Shown one piece after another: positions 8,951-16,279 of a stretch of 64,000 bases of DNA. The stretch covers positions 300,302 through 364,301 of the forward strand of contig NZ_OANT01000005.1 in assembly GCF_900096995.1 (NCBI RefSeq), written 5' to 3'. Each line of letters starts with the position of its first letter. Position 1 is the first letter of the stretch. The DNA comes from Acinetobacter puyangensis. GTDB taxonomy: Bacteria; Pseudomonadota; Gammaproteobacteria; Pseudomonadales; Moraxellaceae. The position numbers and the translations under genes are program-made. Below the pieces are notes generated by a model. The model saw only the letters and a program-made list of their open reading frames with translations, was not told where the DNA came from and did not search any database.

Positions 8951-10537
8951 TTATTTCAGCCAAAGATTTTCATAACGCCAAGTTGCAAACTGTGTTTGCT
9001 CTGCGGCTGCACCGCCGATTTTTGTCGAAAAAGCATCAATCACTGTGGGAAATGACCAGATCAACAGCCCGCCTTTTTCATGCTGAATCTGTTGTGCTCG
9101 ATGAACCAAAGGTTTTCTTTTTTCCAGATCAGGTTCTGTCAATGCCTGAGCAAAAAGTTCTGAAAATTCTGGATCGTTAAAATGTGTTTTATTAGCCACG
9201 GACACTGGGGCATCTACATGTAATGCCGTGGACAAAAAAGATTCCGCCAATAAAGAGCCAGTACTAAAGGTAAAATTATTACGATTTGCCCCATTAAAGG
9301 TTGCTGCATCGACATATTTCACTTTAATTTCTACACCAACCTGCTTGGCCTGTTCTGCTAAAATTAAAGCCGCCTGATAATAACTATTGGGGGTGGTAAT
9401 CAGCTCAACGGACAAAGGTTTAGCTTTTGAAGCGTCATAACCTGCTTCAGCCAACAATGCCTTGGCTTTTGCCAAATCCTGTGTCCGCTGTGGAATGCTG
9501 TGATTAAACGTTGGATCATGTGGAGAATAAAGATCATTGGCCACTTGCCCCAAACCATTCAACGCACGCTGAATCAAATCCTCACGATCTACCAGTAATT
9601 TAAAGGCCTCTACCACTCTCGGATCATTAAAAGGCGGCTTGGATAAATTCATATCAAAAGACAGCCAGCCAGCAGTTTTTGATTCAATCAGCTGAATCCG
9701 TTTGTCCAATTGCAAAAGCTTATATTGCTCGGCAGCCACATTGCCGATTAAATCAATTTGACCATTTTGGAATGCCAATAAACGTGAGGTCTGGTCTTTG
9801 AAATCGATAATTTGTAATTCATCAGCATAGGGTTTGCCGTCCTTAAAATAATTTTCAAAACGACTAAAGGTTGAACGCTGACCGGGTATAAACTCTTTTA
9901 ACTTATACGGACCTGCGCCAACTGGATTACTGACTGGATCGTAATCGGTAGGGACAATACCGCCAAAATTGGTCCAAGTGTCAGGTAACGGCACAAAGCC
10001 CTGAGCATCTCTAAAACCAATTTCAACCGTGCGATTATCCAATTTTTTCAAGTGATTGACATCAACTGCATACAACAAGGAAGCAAAAGGCGATGCCAGT
10101 TTTGGATCAACCAGACGTTTGAGAGAAAAAATCACGTCATCGGCAGTAATGGTTTTGCCATGATGAAATTCCAATCCTTTTTTTAAGCGAATGGTCCACT
10201 TGGTCGCATCCGTATTGGCTTCTGCCGACTCGGCCAAGGCCAGACGCGGCACCATGTTTTCATCCCACTCCCACAGTTTGCTATATAAAGCAAAACCTCG
10301 TTGTACACCGGTACCAATCGGTTTATGTACATCCAAATTACCAACCTGATTGCCGCCCAGTAATCCGATACGGAGCACCCCACCATAACGAGGCTGATCA
10401 TTTCCTGCATTTACCGATTGTTGTTGCTCAGTACTGGTTGTACGATCACAACCTTGTAACAGCCCTGCTCCGAATGCCAAGGCCGAAGTACCCAATAAGC
10501 TGTGCTTGATAAAATCTCGTCGAGTGGAATGTGCCAT
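8951..10537 (-). CDS. ABC substrate-binding lipoprotein, family 5 (second copy)
   Basis: This is a 528-residue paralogue of the gene just downstream, with the same layout: Tat motif TRRDFIK, lipobox LLQGC, then a family-5 binding fold (GLEFHHGKTITADDVIFSLKR, PTDYDPVSNPVGAGPYKL). It is 22 bp upstream of the first copy and 11 bp downstream of a monooxygenase gene, so they are cotranscribed. Two different binding proteins for one permease pair suggest that the importer takes more than one ligand. The mature protein has two Met and only the lipidated Cys. Confidence 0.92.
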   Translation of the reverse strand: MAHSTRRDFIKHSLLGTSALAFGAGLLQGCDRTTSTEQQQSVNAGNDQPRYGGVLRIGLLGGNQVGNLDVHKPIGTGVQRGFALYSKLWEWDENMVPRLALAESAEANTDATKWTIRLKKGLEFHHGKTITADDVIFSLKRLVDPKLASPFASLLYAVDVNHLKKLDNRTVEIGFRDAQGFVPLPDTWTNFGGIVPTDYDPVSNPVGAGPYKLKEFIPGQRSTFSRFENYFKDGKPYADELQIIDFKDQTSRLLAFQNGQIDLIGNVAAEQYKLLQLDKRIQLIESKTAGWLSFDMNLSKPPFNDPRVVEAFKLLVDREDLIQRALNGLGQVANDLYSPHDPTFNHSIPQRTQDLAKAKALLAEAGYDASKAKPLSVELITTPNSYYQAALILAEQAKQVGVEIKVKYVDAATFNGANRNNFTFSTGSLLAESFLSTALHVDAPVSVANKTHFNDPEFSELFAQALTEPDLEKRKPLVHRAQQIQHEKGGLLIWSFPTVIDAFSTKIGGAAAEQTQFATWRYENLWLK

Positions 10538-10548
10538 GTGATCTACTC

Positions 10549-11745
10549 CTATGCCACAGTCTTTTCTGGGACTGGAGAAATCTTGGTCTGATCTGCAACG
10601 TTTAAAGCAGGAATATCAAAACCATGATCCAGATCAAGCAATGGAAATAACAGATGTGCGACACGATAAGCTTCGCTGATCAATGGAAAACCGGACAAAA
10701 TAAATGCCGAAGTTCCATGCTGCTCATATTCCTTGATCCGTGCTGCAATATTCTCTGCACTACCGACCAGCGTTGTTCCCGATGCAGGTCCCAGAAAATC
10801 AAAGCCAAACCAAGATGGACCAATCCAAATATTCGGATAAATTTCAAAGTCTTTGGCTTTGGGTAAAATTCCCTGACGTAATAATTCCAGATTTTTTTGA
10901 ATTTTCGGATCGGCACTTTGATAGCTTTCAAATGTTTCATTCGGTGGCAACTGACGTTTCACTGCCGCAATTGCATAATCGACATCAATTTTATCGAGTA
11001 AAGACTGAGCATAGTCCCATGCTTCTTGTTCAGTTTCACGTACAATAATCTGTAGGCGGGTACCATATTCTAAGGTTCGACCAATCTTTGCGGCTTTCTC
11101 TGCGACTTTTTTAAACTTCGCTCCCAACAAAGGTGGCGTATTGGCAAAACTTAGATAGACATCAAGTAACTCAACCGAATGTTGCATACCTTTTTCAGAG
11201 GTGCCTGCACCCCACAATGGTACACCTTTGAGATTGGTTGGACCGTGCCAAGTTGCCATGGGAATTGGCGGTTCATGGCGTGGCGTAATTTTGACAAATT
11301 TGCCATCAAAGCCAGTTTTATCGCCTAAATAATTTTGCTGGAATGCGGTCCAGTATTCTTTACTATAGTCATAGCGTTCATCATGCGGATAATGAATCCC
11401 CAATGAAGCCAGCCCGACATCATTGCCATTGACCACATTAAACAATAAGCGTCCTTTGGAAAACGCATCAAAAGTCTGTGCATATTTTGCCAATACCGCT
11501 GGTTGCACTTCACCGGGATGCTGTGCCACCAAAAATTTGAGTCGCTCGGTAAATGGAATCAAACTGGCTGCGACGGCCAGTGTTTCATATTCACTGGTTC
11601 CCATCAATGAGCCATAAAAACCTAATTTGTCGGCAGTGGTTGCCACCTGTTTAAGATGGTCATAGTCTGTATCCCAACGACCTTGTTCAAGCCAAGGATA
11701 CGGACCATCGGGAGAGGTCAAATACCAAAGTATTTTTACAGCCAT
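10549..11745 (-). CDS. SsuD-family FMNH2-dependent monooxygenase (LLM class)
   Basis: This 398-residue flavin-dependent monooxygenase is of the SsuD group and is a close paralogue of the gene at 566. Landmarks are WYLTSPDGPYPW, RLKFLVAQHPGEV, GRLLFNVVNGND, HDERYDYSKEYW, IIVRETEQEAWDYAQ, IYPNIWIGP and GTSAFILSGFPLISEAYRV. It would need reduced FMN from a partner reductase. It contains no Cys and only three internal Met. It lies inside the large operon, between the aldolase-like gene and the binding proteins. Whether it acts on a sulfonate, a sulfone or something else cannot be read from the sequence. Confidence 0.88.
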   Translation of the reverse strand: MAVKILWYLTSPDGPYPWLEQGRWDTDYDHLKQVATTADKLGFYGSLMGTSEYETLAVAASLIPFTERLKFLVAQHPGEVQPAVLAKYAQTFDAFSKGRLLFNVVNGNDVGLASLGIHYPHDERYDYSKEYWTAFQQNYLGDKTGFDGKFVKITPRHEPPIPMATWHGPTNLKGVPLWGAGTSEKGMQHSVELLDVYLSFANTPPLLGAKFKKVAEKAAKIGRTLEYGTRLQIIVRETEQEAWDYAQSLLDKIDVDYAIAAVKRQLPPNETFESYQSADPKIQKNLELLRQGILPKAKDFEIYPNIWIGPSWFGFDFLGPASGTTLVGSAENIAARIKEYEQHGTSAFILSGFPLISEAYRVAHLLFPLLDLDHGFDIPALNVADQTKISPVPEKTVA

Positions 11746-11795
11746 AATTATTCCAAGTATTTAAAAATTAAAATCTATTTTTATCAATTGCCGAT

Positions 11796-12515
11796 TTAAT
11801 GAATAGGCAATAAACCTAATGTTCTGGCTTTTTCAGTTAAGCCACTCATTTTCCATTGCTGTTTCAAAACACCTTGTCCGTAATCACGACTGCCACCGAT
11901 TAATTCTGCCAGCAACTGGATATTAGCCCCTTCTTCCAGCAACAAAATAAATTCGGCAGTTTCCTGTAATCCCTTACGCCCCCAGACCGTTGCTCCGCCG
12001 TTGGCTTCTAAAATGGCACGATGTTCAATATCAATATTGAGTTGATCCAGAATAAAATCGACTTCTGCCTGACGACGGTCGATATACACAGGCAATTCTT
12101 TAAATAAATGAAAGCGTTGTACCGGTACATAGCGTACAGGCAAGGTGCGATGCGTTTGCGCCCAAGCACCCAGACTTGGCGCATGAACATGTGAAATCGT
12201 GGTGACATCGGCATGTTCACGGAATAATTTGTTATAACGTCCACCACCTGCTTTACGTCCGACCAGCACTTCACCATCAAGTGTTTCTACCGAAACTGAA
12301 CTTTTGCGATCGCGTACCCAAGGACCGGCATAATTAAAATTAACCAGTTTGTCTTCAAAAGGGACACGCTCAACAAAACCGACTGTCCCGTTGGCAGTAA
12401 TCGTGTTGGTTTGACGAAAAACTTCGAATGCATATTCGGCACGTTCACGATTTTCATCAATAAAGTTGGTTAATTGCTCAGAAAGTGGGGTTTGAATAAT
12501 TGCAGCACTCATCAT
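11796..12515 (-). CDS. class II aldolase/adducin-like protein, divergent active site
   Basis: This 239-residue protein has the class II aldolase fold: an HxH zinc motif in ISHVHAPSLGAWAQ and a C-terminal helix region (WGRKGLQETAEFILLLEEGANIQLLAEL). Against family knowledge, the position of the third zinc ligand, normally in an NHG motif, reads NGG (residues ANGGATVWG), and the residue aligned with the catalytic Glu appears to be Gly. It may therefore not be an ordinary aldolase. It lies between the desulfinase-like gene (30 bp) and the monooxygenase gene. A second ATG immediately follows the first, so the true start could be 12512. Its role in sulfur use is unknown. Confidence 0.8.
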   Translation of the reverse strand: MMSAAIIQTPLSEQLTNFIDENRERAEYAFEVFRQTNTITANGTVGFVERVPFEDKLVNFNYAGPWVRDRKSSVSVETLDGEVLVGRKAGGGRYNKLFREHADVTTISHVHAPSLGAWAQTHRTLPVRYVPVQRFHLFKELPVYIDRRQAEVDFILDQLNIDIEHRAILEANGGATVWGRKGLQETAEFILLLEEGANIQLLAELIGGSRDYGQGVLKQQWKMSGLTEKARTLGLLPIH

Positions 12516-12545
12516 GAATTCCTGTTTTAAAGTAAGATAAAAAAA

Positions 12546-13622
12546 TCAAGATGCTTTTTTCTGGCGACGTTCGATCACTGCCTGTAATGGACGAACATCC
12601 ACCCATGCATCGATATCAACATCGTGTTCTAAAAAGCCATGCAACCATAAAAAGTCTTTTTGCTGTTTCAATAGTTGAATACGTTCCACATCTAAAGATG
12701 GATGCAATGATTTATGGAAGTTATTACGATATGCAGTTGCCACACTTTCTGCGCCTGCGATGGTTTCACTTTGCAGAATTTCCAGCACTTCATCTAAATG
12801 ATCTTTGGCCCAGTCTGCGGTATCAAACAATTCTTCAAGAAAATCAACCACCACATCAAAATGGTTTTCCAGTAGATCTTCATGCACAGTAATCGGACGA
12901 GGCGTACCGTTATTGACGCGTGATGTGATATCGTCAAATTGATCCAGATCAATCCCTACCTTCAAGCCACGTTTTTTCGCAGCATCAACCGCAGATGCAC
13001 CTTTGACGTATACCGCATCAACTTCACCTGTTAATAAAGCATCCAGTCCTGACCAATAAGTACTGGCATCACGCGTATTGGTTTTGTCGATGTCTTGCTT
13101 GCTTTTACCACGCTCAGGCACCTCCACGAACTTCACATCATTTAAATGCAAGCCTGCCAGTTGCAATGCGCCTCGAATACCCTGTAGCGACATGGCACGG
13201 AAAATACTGCCAGAACGACGCTCTGAATATTGTGGCAAGGCAACCTTGACACCTTTTAAATCTTCTGGCTGATGAATATTTGAATCAGGTCGAACAATAA
13301 TGACTTGCCACTCATCAATCCAAGTCAAACCAATCAAGCGGCTTGGTGCACCTTCTGCAATCGCTGCCAATGCAGGCACATTACCACCCTCACGAAACAG
13401 TGCTGGCAGTTGATGATCGGTATGGTGAATCGCCAGATCCTTTTGCGCATCCTGTAAAGTGGCGACATCAATATTCAGTTGGGCAAATTTATTCGCCAGT
13501 GTTCCTCTTTTTAACGCAATACCAGTTGCCGTCGGTACTGGACAACGGGTGACCCAGATATGGTTCAACTTTTTTTTAGCACTGTTATCCTGAAAACTGA
13601 TCTCATCATTAATTAAAGACAT
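12546..13622 (-). CDS. DszB-like sulfinate desulfinase candidate
   Basis: This 358-residue protein has the periplasmic-binding-protein fold but no signal peptide, so it should be cytoplasmic. It resembles DszB, the 2-hydroxybiphenyl-2-sulfinate desulfinase (365 residues). Seen here: CPVP with the Cys at residue 27, exactly the number of the DszB catalytic Cys; His67, ten residues before Arg77; and R-x-GG-x-VP, matching DszB His60, Arg70 and RFGGEIP. Cys27 is the only Cys and there is one internal Met. The C-terminal part (FLWLHGFLEHDVDIDAW) also resembles DszB. It is the first gene after a sigma-54 promoter and heads the ABC/monooxygenase operon. The usual alternative label, an NMT1/SsuA-type binding protein, fits poorly without an export signal. 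Desulfinase activity is an inference from these residues. Confidence 0.75.
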   Translation of the reverse strand: MSLINDEISFQDNSAKKKLNHIWVTRCPVPTATGIALKRGTLANKFAQLNIDVATLQDAQKDLAIHHTDHQLPALFREGGNVPALAAIAEGAPSRLIGLTWIDEWQVIIVRPDSNIHQPEDLKGVKVALPQYSERRSGSIFRAMSLQGIRGALQLAGLHLNDVKFVEVPERGKSKQDIDKTNTRDASTYWSGLDALLTGEVDAVYVKGASAVDAAKKRGLKVGIDLDQFDDITSRVNNGTPRPITVHEDLLENHFDVVVDFLEELFDTADWAKDHLDEVLEILQSETIAGAESVATAYRNNFHKSLHPSLDVERIQLLKQQKDFLWLHGFLEHDVDIDAWVDVRPLQAVIERRQKKAS

Positions 13623-13662
13623 GTGTATTCCTTATTAAAAATTTTAAAAGTAATACATATAC

Positions 13663-13678
13663 GGCAACTATCGTGCCA
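13663..13678 (-). promoter_or_regulatory. sigma-54 (-24/-12) promoter of the main sulfur operon
   Basis: On the minus strand it reads TGGCACG-ATAG-TTGC, a perfect match to the consensus. Transcription should start near 13651, about 30 bp before the start codon at 13622. It is the only clear promoter for the following chain of genes down to about position 2076. Confidence 0.85.
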
Positions 13679-13731
13679 TTTAATTTTATTAATATATTTC
13701 AATTATTTATGTGTTTTTATTAATTTTATAT

Positions 13732-13778
13732 TGTTTGAATTACATCAGCTTCTTTGTAAAATTGTTGAATTTTCAACA
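13732..13778. promoter_or_regulatory. paired enhancer palindromes
   Basis: A perfect TGTTG-AATTTT-CAACA lies at 13763-13778. A weaker copy, TGTTT-GAATTA-CATCA, lies at 13732-13747. Their starts are 31 bp apart, so both would face the same side of the helix. They are centred about 100 and 69 bp upstream of the promoter at 13663-13678. Confidence 0.6.
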
Positions 13779-13817
13779 CTTAAATCAAAATTCCCCCGTC
13801 GCCGAAAAATATGTCAT

Positions 13818-13851
13818 AAAAAATGGATTAAGTTGTCTTAATCCATTTTTT
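13818..13851. terminator. bidirectional intrinsic terminator
   Basis: TGGATTAAG (13824-13832) pairs with CTTAATCCA (13837-13845) around a TTGT loop, with six A before and six T after. It ends the FMN-reductase transcript coming from the right and insulates the enhancer region of the sulfur operon. Confidence 0.88.
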
Positions 13852-13869
13852 ACAACAATAAACGCCAAT

Positions 13870-14595
13870 CTATAGCGTGACTTTCTTGCCGTGTAATTTT
13901 GCCTCGGCAATATCTAAATTAGGTACAGCGACCGAAGGTAGCACATCATCTTGCTCAATTTGTTTATTGATGCCCAAATTTTGATTGGCTTGTTCTGTCT
14001 TTGCCTTGACCTCTTGCTCACGACGTCCTTTAGCAGGTGCCCACTCCAGAATCGGTAAAGCACGTGCTACAGCCAAAGTAATCCGATCCCGCAACGCTTC
14101 ACTTTTTACCGTATATTATGGGGTAAAATCAAGATCCGTTGCATACACGCCTATCGGTAAGGTTTGCGCCTGAAAAAAACTAAATAAGGGACGAAGCTGA
14201 TGTTCTAAAACCAGCGCATGACGATCACTTCCCCCTGTAGCAGCCAATAATACCGGCACATCCACCAGTGCAGTCTGTTCAACAAAATCAAATAAATGTT
14301 TAAATAATCCGGTAAAAGAAGCCCGATATACTGGTGTCCCCACAATGAGTGCATCTGCGGCTTCAATTGCCGCCAAATCATCCTGTACCTGTTTGGGCAA
14401 TTGATTGCGATAAATCGCACCGCCGAATAATGCCCCAATTTCGCTGAGTTTCACAAACTTTAAATTAATCTCTGTGGCCTGAGCCAGCTCATCAACAATG
14501 GCCTGAATTAAACTTTCAGTTTTAGACGGGGTATTTAAGCCGCCGGATACTGCAACAATATTCAATGCTTTTGGTTTTGCATTTAAATTTGACAT
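13870..14595 (-). pseudogene. MsuE/SsuE-type NADPH:FMN reductase, interrupted by an in-frame TAA
   Basis: This FMN reductase would supply FMNH2 to the monooxygenases. The first 159 codons show the flavodoxin-like fold: NIVAVSGGLNTPSKTESL, then ALIVGTPVYRASFTGLFKHLFDF, then LLAATGGSDRHALVLEHQLRPLF. After DLDFTP there is a TAA at 14118-14116. The same frame then continues as YTVKSEALRDRITLAVARALPIL, which is the expected C-terminal helix of the family, and runs on to a stop at 13870. No frame change is needed, so the break is a single nonsense codon (for example TAT to TAA). The full frame would be about 240 residues and has no internal Met or Cys. The shortened product may be inactive; a sequencing error is also possible. 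Confidence 0.82.
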
Positions 14596-14771
14596 ATCTG
14601 AACCTTAATAGAATGTATTCATTTAAAATAAATGCCATATCAAATATACATATTTAAATTAGGGACAGCCCGCAATCCATTGCCAACGTTCAAAGTTTAA
14701 CTCAACAAAAGGATAGGCTATCGCGCATGCTTTGACTTCAAATATCTATTTTCATATCACATTAATTGTGT

Positions 14772-14801
14772 GTCAAAACCCGGTTATCCCCAGGTTTTGA
14801 C
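14772..14801. other. strong hairpin between two sulfur genes
   Basis: GTCAAAACC (14772-14780) pairs with GGTTTTGAC (14793-14801) around a 12-base loop. No T-run follows on either strand, so it is not a classic terminator. It lies just downstream of the SsuD-like gene at 14822 and could protect the 3' end of that transcript. Confidence 0.5.
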
Positions 14802-14821
14802 GATCTGATTAACTGATGATG

Positions 14822-16015
14822 TTAAGCCACTTGAGATTTGATTTCTGTTGTTGTCCGTTCAAGTTTTGCACGTTGTGTTTTAAAGTGTGGTAAGACATGT
14901 TCACCCAAACGATAAGCCTCTTCCAAATGTGGGTAGCCGGCTAAGAAAAATAGTTCAATCCCAATGCTGTTATATTCTTCAATTCGGGCGATGATTTGCT
15001 GATAACTTCCAACCAAGGCAACTCCGGGTGGAATACCGATATAGCCAAAGCCTGACCAGATATTGTCATGAATAAAAAAGTCTTCGACTTTTCTGGCACC
15101 ATCTTTCTCGGCATATTCTTTTTCAAAACTTAACACACGTGCCGAACGTAATCCGGCATGTGCCGCCGCCGCATTCAATCTTTGTTTTTCTACGGCCTCG
15201 TCAAGAAAGCGTTGGGCTTCCTGATAAGCTTCCTGCTCGGTACGTCTGGCAATGGTATCAATCGACAAACCAAATTTAATCTGTTCACGTCCGTACTTTT
15301 TAGCACGGGCTCGAATATCTGCAATTAATGCAGCAATTTCCTCTGGCTTTTCCGCCCGCATCAGATAGTAATCGGCATGTTTTGCGGCAAATTCACGTGC
15401 AGCCTCCGATGAGCCTGCGGTACAGATCACCGGTAACTGTGCTTTGTTTAAAGGATATTTTAATCCGCCGCCTTCTGCCTGATAATATTTACCTTGATAA
15501 TGAAAAGATTCATTGTGCCAATAACCTTTAACCACATCCAAAAACTCGGTCGCACGTTCATAGCGATCATCATGTGCGATATTATCGCCAACCTGACGCT
15601 GAATAACCTCGGAACCACCGTTAATGATATTCCACACCAGACGATTGCCCGTCGCACGCTGGTACGTGGCAGCACTTTGCACCGCATTATATGGACTAAA
15701 ATGATAAGGCTGAAAAGCCGTAACAAAATTCAGTTTACGCGTTTCACGAGCCAATAACGAACAAACTGTCCACGGTTCTTCACCACTGGGTGAATTGACC
15801 ATTAATGCGCCTGCAAAACCATTAATTTCTGCGGCACGAGCCACCTGTCCCAGATAATCAATATAGGTAAAATCATCACCCAGTTGATAATTGGATACTG
15901 CGCCGGTATTTTCCACGCCTTCAATCTTTGCCCAATCCCCACGATTACGTGGATCACCCGGTAAAAATTCAGTTTCGCCATGCAATGGAAGACGGGTAAA
16001 AAATTCTATTCCCAT
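14822..16015 (-). CDS. SsuD-like alkanesulfonate monooxygenase family protein
   Basis: This 397-residue FMNH2-dependent monooxygenase of the SsuD/LLM family shows RKLNFVTAFQPYHFSPY, GNRLVWNIINGGS, HDDRYERATEFLDVVKGYW, PVICTAGSSEAAREFAAKHADYY, and a C-terminal IELFFLAGYPHLEEAYRLGEHVLPHF, which closely matches SsuD. I start it at the ATG at 16015 (MGIEFFTRL), which has AGGTG eight bases upstream. A longer frame reaches 16102, but that start lies upstream of the sigma-54 promoter at 16064-16078 and so cannot be transcribed from it. It has two internal Met and two Cys, fewer than average but more than its paralogues here. Confidence 0.88.
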   Translation of the reverse strand: MGIEFFTRLPLHGETEFLPGDPRNRGDWAKIEGVENTGAVSNYQLGDDFTYIDYLGQVARAAEINGFAGALMVNSPSGEEPWTVCSLLARETRKLNFVTAFQPYHFSPYNAVQSAATYQRATGNRLVWNIINGGSEVIQRQVGDNIAHDDRYERATEFLDVVKGYWHNESFHYQGKYYQAEGGGLKYPLNKAQLPVICTAGSSEAAREFAAKHADYYLMRAEKPEEIAALIADIRARAKKYGREQIKFGLSIDTIARRTEQEAYQEAQRFLDEAVEKQRLNAAAAHAGLRSARVLSFEKEYAEKDGARKVEDFFIHDNIWSGFGYIGIPPGVALVGSYQQIIARIEEYNSIGIELFFLAGYPHLEEAYRLGEHVLPHFKTQRAKLERTTTEIKSQVA

Positions 16016-16063
16016 ATTTTCACCTAAATTATTTAAACCTAAAAATTTATATCTTTCTTTATC

Positions 16064-16078
16064 GCAACAACCATGCCA
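16064..16078 (-). promoter_or_regulatory. sigma-54 (-24/-12) promoter
   Basis: On the minus strand it reads TGGCATG-GTTG-TTGC, a perfect consensus match. It sits about 50 bp upstream of the ATG at 16015 and decides that start over the longer reading frame. Confidence 0.82.
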
Positions 16079-16140
16079 AACAATATAATTATTAATTTTC
16101 AAAAACTTAATAAAACATTGATTTTTTTAAGGTCTTTTTT

Positions 16141-16188
16141 TGCTGGAATACAAACACCCCAGATATACAATCTGCTGAAAAATCACCA
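16141..16188. promoter_or_regulatory. paired, degenerate enhancer palindromes
   Basis: TGCTG-GAATAC-AAACA (16141-16156) and TGCTG-AAAAAT-CACCA (16173-16188) each keep most of the TGTTG-N6-CAACA pattern. Their starts are 32 bp apart, the same spacing as the pair at 23467 and 23499. They are centred about 77 and 109 bp upstream of the promoter at 16064-16078. Confidence 0.45.
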
Positions 16189-16212
16189 CTCACTCTCAGA
16201 AATAAAAAACAT

Positions 16213-16245
16213 AAAAAAACCGTTTCTTTATCAACCAAGAAACGG
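16213..16245 (-). terminator. intrinsic terminator of the TonB receptor gene
   Basis: On the minus strand CCGTTTCTT pairs with AAGAAACGG around an eight-base loop and is followed by seven T. It lies 35 bp beyond the stop of the receptor gene at 16280. Confidence 0.88.
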
Positions 16246-16279
16246 CGAGGAGGTGAACTAATCATTTAAATAGTTTTTT

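Noticed and set aside
12546..13622. Reading this gene as a periplasmic sulfonate-binding protein (SsuA/NMT1 type)
   Set aside because: No signal peptide, and the DszB-like catalytic residues are present; the fold is shared, so the label would come from fold alone.
14672..14685. TGGCA...TTGC-like sequence upstream of the FMN reductase gene, minus strand
   Set aside because: GG and GC are nine instead of ten bases apart, one short of what sigma-54 tolerates well.
16016..16102. Longer N-terminus for the SsuD-like monooxygenase
   Set aside because: The extra codons span the sigma-54 promoter and do not resemble the family; a good ribosome site precedes 16015.
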